From the NCBI GenBank assembly GCA_003142185.1, contig PLOR01000029.1, forward strand, positions 153,600 to 217,599: DNA of 64,000 bases, read 5' to 3'. The position numbers and the translations under genes are program-made. Each line of letters starts with the position of its first letter. Within the stretch, counting starts at the first letter, position 1. The notes beneath the pieces were generated by a model. The model was not told the DNA's origin. It saw nothing but the letters and a program-made list of their open reading frames with translations, and did no database searches. Below are positions 60,534 through 64,000 of this stretch, one piece after another. The stretch is from Bryobacterales bacterium (GTDB lineage Bacteria; Acidobacteriota; Terriglobia; Bryobacterales; Bryobacteraceae).

Positions 60534-63254
60534 CTACTGCAGCGCGGCGTTGATCACCGTCTCGAAGTCCGCCAACGGCTGGGCGCCGACTATCTTCGTC
60601 CCATTCACGAAAAACGTCGGCACCGCGGTCACACCCTGGCTCCTGCCCGTTGCAATTTCGGTCTGGACCTCCTGGAGGTACTTGCCGCTGTCCAGGCATT
60701 GATCGAACTGATCGGTGTTCAGGCCCAATTGCGCGGCAAATTGTTTCTGATTAGCTACCGAGGCCCATCCGCTGTTCTCGCCGCCTTGGTGAAGGTATAG
60801 ATAATCGTGGTACTGCCAGAATCGATACTGGTCGCCCGCGCAATGCGCTGCCATGGCTGCGGTCGTCGAATCGGGTCCCAGGAAAGCGTAATCCTGAAAT
60901 GAGAATCGGATCTTCCCCGTGTCCACATACTCCGCCTTCAACTGCGGCCATGTGTTCTGGAAGAAGGCCTCGCAGTACGGGCACTGATAATCGCCGTATT
61001 GGATCACGGTGACCGTCGCGTTCGGGTTGCCTAAGTACGAACCGTTTGGCTCGAAGACAATCGGCAAAACAAGTTCGTTGGCAGCCTGATTGTTGACGCT
61101 CAGCACCATCGGGCTGGTCATGATGGTGTTAGCCGGCGAAGTTGTCCCGCTTACTGGCACAGGCACGACGATATTGAACTGGCACAATCCCGCATACCCG
61201 GGCGCAAGGCCGTTGAACAGATTCTGCGCCAGCGCGTCTCCGATCGTGACCGTAGCCGGAAGCGTGGCGTAGATCAAGTGATCCATCGGAGCCGGTTGTC
61301 CCGCCGGCAGCGCTTCCGAAAGCGGTCCGCAGCCCGTGTAATACACCGAGAGCGCGTCTCCCACATGAGCCGGGAGATCGGGGGCGACGACGCTTCCAGC
61401 TTGCGAACCCACCGCGAACACCACCGTGCCGAGTTGCAGGCCCGCGTCCGCGATGAAGATAGAGGGCTCGGCGGCCGACACCACGGTCTGTAGGACGTTC
61501 GAGGCCGTGCCGTTCCGATAGATCTGTAGAGACACGGTCTCTCCGGCTGGTAGCGTGGAAGGAGCCAGTATGTTGATCTGCCCCCACGAACAATAGTTAG
61601 TGTTGGCGTTCCAAGTCTGGGTTCCGGATGAGAATACGGCCGTCGTGTTGCCGTACTCGTCGGCACACGCCTGAGTGGGGAATGCGCCATCGCCGCCGGG
61701 CGTCGTGAAATCCGGCTCGCCCGGAGTTCCTCCCACCGTTGCCAGCGCGTACCACGTGTTCGGAGAAACCTGGTAGCCGGATCCGAGCAGGCTTGGCTGG
61801 AACGTAGCCGCATCCAGAATCGATAACACGTTGGGATCCTCAAACGGCGTCCAGGTCCAGATATTGCCGCCCGGCACATCGGGAACCCACGGGAACTTTC
61901 GGGTCGCCGCGCCGTCGCTCAGCGCGACTTCCGCGTAGGACGCTGGCAGCCCGCCGATGGCCACCGCCCCCGGACGCGCTGTCAGGTTGTACGTTTGGCC
62001 CGGAGAGAGGCTGAGCGCCGCCTTATTCAACGTCGAATATCCCGGACCGTTCGCGATCACAACCAGCTTGCCCGTAGTCCAGCCGCTTTGATCGATCAGT
62101 ATCGGCTGGAACTGATCCAATTGGGGGTCGCAACTGGCCCCGTCATCCTGCAGGACGCAGGTTTCGGCCGGGTAAGCGCCATCCGCGAGGCCGGCCACTA
62201 CAGCCGGCGGTATCGATAGCGTGCCGCTTCCCGAGGAGACTTCCAGGTTGCTCGCGTAAAGTTCCGTGGCGCCGGCCGCGTCCAGTATGCGGAACCTCGC
62301 CGTTCGCGTTCCGCTCCAACTGGTAACTCCGCCTTGACTCTGCTTCAGAAGCACCAGCGCCGTGGTTGGATTCACCACGGTCTGGGACTGGTTCCAGCCG
62401 GAAATCGTGCCCAACCAGTAAGCCTGCATCCAAACGCCATCGGTCGGATCGCCGGCGGCCGGAAAGCCCAGCGCCACTCGCTGCGAAGAATCCAAGCTGA
62501 AAGCCGCCGGCAGGTTCTGTAGCCACGTCGAAGGATTTCTGCCGGCGATGGTCCCCACCAGCGCGTCCGCGGCGGAGAGAAACAGCGGCATGAATTGATC
62601 CGCTCGCCCCGTGAAACTGGCGGGAATCGTTACTTGAGCCCACGCCGCATCGAGGGGAGCCAGCGTCGGCGATATCCCGCCAAGCTTCGCCGCGAATAGC
62701 TCGAACACGCACGCAATAGCTTCGGGGCTTCCCCCGTTCCCGGCAAAACTTGTCGAGCCGCCCGCCGCAAAATACCGCTGGCTGAGGTTGCCCGGCATAG
62801 CCGCCAGAGACGTCATTGGGGCGACGCCTGCCGTGCCCGCCCTGGCCAGCGCCCGCAGCGCCAGGAACGCTTTCGCCCGCGCTTGTCCTTCCGTGAATGC
62901 TCCCGCCAGGTCCGTGGTCGAAAACTGGCACACCGTGAACATTGCCAGGCTCATCTGTTGCGCGACGCCCGGCACATCGATCTGGCCGTTCAACGACGAC
63001 GTGTTCTTGCACGGGTCGCTCGAAGGGGTCTGTGCCTGGTAAGCGACCGTCCATTGCGAGCCCGTCGGTTGCGCCCCGGTCTGCATCGCCGGCCAGAGTT
63101 GCTGGGCCGCTGTCAGCACGGTCTGAAGGTCCGCCGCAGGCCAGTTCCCGGTGAACACAATCGTGTTTCCGCCCGGGACCGGGTAGCTCTGCGCGTTCGC
63201 GCCAATCGGCAGAAGCATTCCCGTCATTAGAATGAGAAAAGTTTTGACGGTCAT
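60534..63254 (-). CDS. Large exported protein with TIGR03437-like domain and C-terminal DsbA-like domain
   Basis: 906 residues. A signal peptide (MTVKTFLILMTGMLLPIGAN) precedes a 250-residue N-terminal region that I do not recognise. The next part is beta-rich; about 500-720 resembles the Solibacter-type TIGR03437 domain (SYYxGCG-like VYYTGCGPLSEALPAGQPAP, GLAPGYAGLCQFNIVVPVPV). The last 170 residues are a DsbA/thioredoxin-4 domain with NATVTVIQYGDYQCPYCEAF (CPYC at 758-761) and a cis-Pro loop GVTAVPTFFVNGTKIVGAQ. Expected to act as an extracytoplasmic thiol-disulfide enzyme attached to a surface scaffold. It is 239 bp from the sigma operon; the gap 60296-60533 shows nothing convincing. Confidence 0.85.
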   Translation of the reverse strand: MTVKTFLILMTGMLLPIGANAQSYPVPGGNTIVFTGNWPAADLQTVLTAAQQLWPAMQTGAQPTGSQWTVAYQAQTPSSDPCKNTSSLNGQIDVPGVAQQMSLAMFTVCQFSTTDLAGAFTEGQARAKAFLALRALARAGTAGVAPMTSLAAMPGNLSQRYFAAGGSTSFAGNGGSPEAIACVFELFAAKLGGISPTLAPLDAAWAQVTIPASFTGRADQFMPLFLSAADALVGTIAGRNPSTWLQNLPAAFSLDSSQRVALGFPAAGDPTDGVWMQAYWLGTISGWNQSQTVVNPTTALVLLKQSQGGVTSWSGTRTARFRILDAAGATELYASNLEVSSGSGTLSIPPAVVAGLADGAYPAETCVLQDDGASCDPQLDQFQPILIDQSGWTTGKLVVIANGPGYSTLNKAALSLSPGQTYNLTARPGAVAIGGLPASYAEVALSDGAATRKFPWVPDVPGGNIWTWTPFEDPNVLSILDAATFQPSLLGSGYQVSPNTWYALATVGGTPGEPDFTTPGGDGAFPTQACADEYGNTTAVFSSGTQTWNANTNYCSWGQINILAPSTLPAGETVSLQIYRNGTASNVLQTVVSAAEPSIFIADAGLQLGTVVFAVGSQAGSVVAPDLPAHVGDALSVYYTGCGPLSEALPAGQPAPMDHLIYATLPATVTIGDALAQNLFNGLAPGYAGLCQFNIVVPVPVSGTTSPANTIMTSPMVLSVNNQAANELVLPIVFEPNGSYLGNPNATVTVIQYGDYQCPYCEAFFQNTWPQLKAEYVDTGKIRFSFQDYAFLGPDSTTAAMAAHCAGDQYRFWQYHDYLYLHQGGENSGWASVANQKQFAAQLGLNTDQFDQCLDSGKYLQEVQTEIATGRSQGVTAVPTFFVNGTKIVGAQPLADFETVINAALQ

Positions 63255-63554
63255 TATATAATAGGTATTGTTATCTTAAAGTCGGCAACAACGCAACCGG
63301 GGAAGATCCGTCGACTCGCAAAAAACTGAAGATTCGTCCGGACTTCAGCGGCTTAGCTCTCTCCGGGCTCTTTGACCCATCCCGCCTCGTCCGGCCTTGA
63401 AACTAAAAAACGCGTGTTCGCCGAGAGGCATTTCGTTTGGGCGCTTCAGCCACGGGCGTGATGTCCGCCCTATCGGCCAACCGGTGGAGAGCGCCGTTTC
63501 GCCGCGCCGCTTCGTGGTGTCGCCGCTACGACCCGCGCGACTCGCTCCGCTCAT

Positions 63555-63584
63555 TTGACAACCCTTGTGCGCGGTTTCTATCAT
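63555..63584 (+). promoter_or_regulatory. Sigma70-type promoter of the ABC transporter operon
   Basis: -35 TTGACA (63555-63560), 18-bp spacer, -10 TATCAT (63579-63584). Transcription would begin near 63591 and give a leader of about 95 nt before ATG 63685. The 430-bp gap 63255-63684 otherwise shows only a hairpin CTGAAG/CTTCAG at 63326-63348 and no recognisable gene. Confidence 0.6.
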
Positions 63585-63684
63585 AGAGACTCACAGTCGA
63601 TCTAGTTCCGGCCGCCCTTCCGGGCCGCCGTTTGCTGCCCAAATGTCAATTACTGCGTCTTCTTCAGTCTGGGATACAACCGTA

Positions 63685-64000
63685 TGATTAAGGTAGAAGG
63701 TCTCACCAAGCGATACGCGCGCACCGTCGCGGTGGACAACATTTCGTTCGAGGTGGAAAAGGGGCAAATCGTCGGCTTCCTGGGACCCAATGGCGCCGGG
63801 AAGACCACCACCATGCGTGTGCTGACGTGCTTTCTGCCCCCCACGGCCGGCACCGCGTCGGTCGCCGGCTTCGACGTTCAAGAGCACCCCATCGAAGTGA
63901 AAAGGCGGATCGGCTACCTGCCGGAATCGCCGCCCGTGTACCCGGAGATGGAGGTGACCGAGTACCTCGAATTCACCGGCAAGTTGAAAGGCATTCCGTC
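63685..64000 (+). CDS. ABC transporter ATP-binding protein, cut by window edge
   Basis: The first 105 codons of an ATPase: MIKVEGLTKRYARTVAVDNI, then the Walker A motif LGPNGAGKTTTMRVLTCFLP and the Q-loop region IGYLPESPPVYPEMEVTEYL. Best match is the NatA/GldA-type exporter subfamily often used in gliding-motility or antibiotic export loci of Bacteroidetes and Acidobacteria. The Walker B and signature motifs lie beyond the window. Its permease is presumably downstream. Confidence 0.9.

Noticed and set aside
63345-63584. 79-codon ORF on the minus strand
   Set aside because: No ribosome-binding site or domain, and it overlaps the ABC promoter.

Overview
The window is 64 kb of a GC-rich, tightly packed chromosome with no rRNA, tRNA, CRISPR array, phage or conjugation genes that I can see. 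The gene set points to a soil Acidobacterium near Solibacter/Bryobacter: a TIGR03437-like domain inside a large secreted protein (60534-63254), a GWxTD-domain protein followed by a carboxypeptidase-regulatory outer-membrane-type protein (45110-48636), a PadR regulator paired with a HAAS-type membrane protein (7072-8228), a remnant of an ADOP/MacB-type permease (about 11745-12074), and many REP/MITE-like palindromes between genes. This assignment is inference from gene content, not a phylogeny.

Layout. 1-6.9 kb: a UvrC-like gene cut by the window edge, a secreted GH74 xyloglucanase, a thiol peroxidase (bcp) and gatB. 7-10.4 kb: a PadR/HAAS cassette between inverted copies of one repeat, then a small membrane ORF overlapping rph, then rdgB. 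10.4-16.7 kb: serA, guaB and a DUF2252 gene, with a roughly 2-kb accessory patch between guaB and DUF2252 that holds two toxin-antitoxin pairs, a MITE-like block and a broken second copy of the DUF2252 3' end. 17-23.7 kb: a UPF0182 membrane protein, a STAS protein, an HExxH protein, a TlpA/DsbD-alpha redox pair, an aspartate aminotransferase and coaD. 23.7-24.6 kb: about 900 bp without a convincing protein gene but with strong purine/pyrimidine strand asymmetry, a candidate structured RNA or decayed element.

24.6-34.6 kb: GT9 glycosyltransferase, GNAT, universal stress protein, acyl-CoA ligase, a Tat/iron-sulfur aldo-keto reductase divergent from a DUF362 gene, and an AraC/GyrI-like regulator. 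34.6-40 kb: a MazEF-like pair, a ROK protein, a prolyl oligopeptidase, a DUF433/DUF5615 pair whose toxin is frameshifted, and a PIN toxin pair. 40-44.9 kb: mpg, thpR-plsY-gpsA (each overlapping the next by 4 bp), an ECF sigma/anti-sigma/DUF3106 cluster and a DksA-like gene. 45-56 kb: GWxTD pair, a Crp/Fnr regulator, metX-metW, orphan antitoxin-like genes, pgeF, a TMTC-like membrane protein and nth. 56.4-64 kb: a GAF-ANTAR protein, an ECF sigma/anti-sigma(HEAT)/DUF4097/DUF4097 operon, the DsbA fusion protein and the start of an ABC transporter operon.

The most unusual signals are structural. At least seven dispersed palindromic repeat families are present; one ends exactly at stop codons and another lies in frame inside a coding sequence. 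Two gene ends are duplicated next to accessory insertions (guaB/DUF2252 and metW). The regulatory sites I trust most are a perfect 10-3-10 palindrome over the guaB start codon and a perfect 9-2-9 operator filling the spacer of the promoter of an XRE-family gene.
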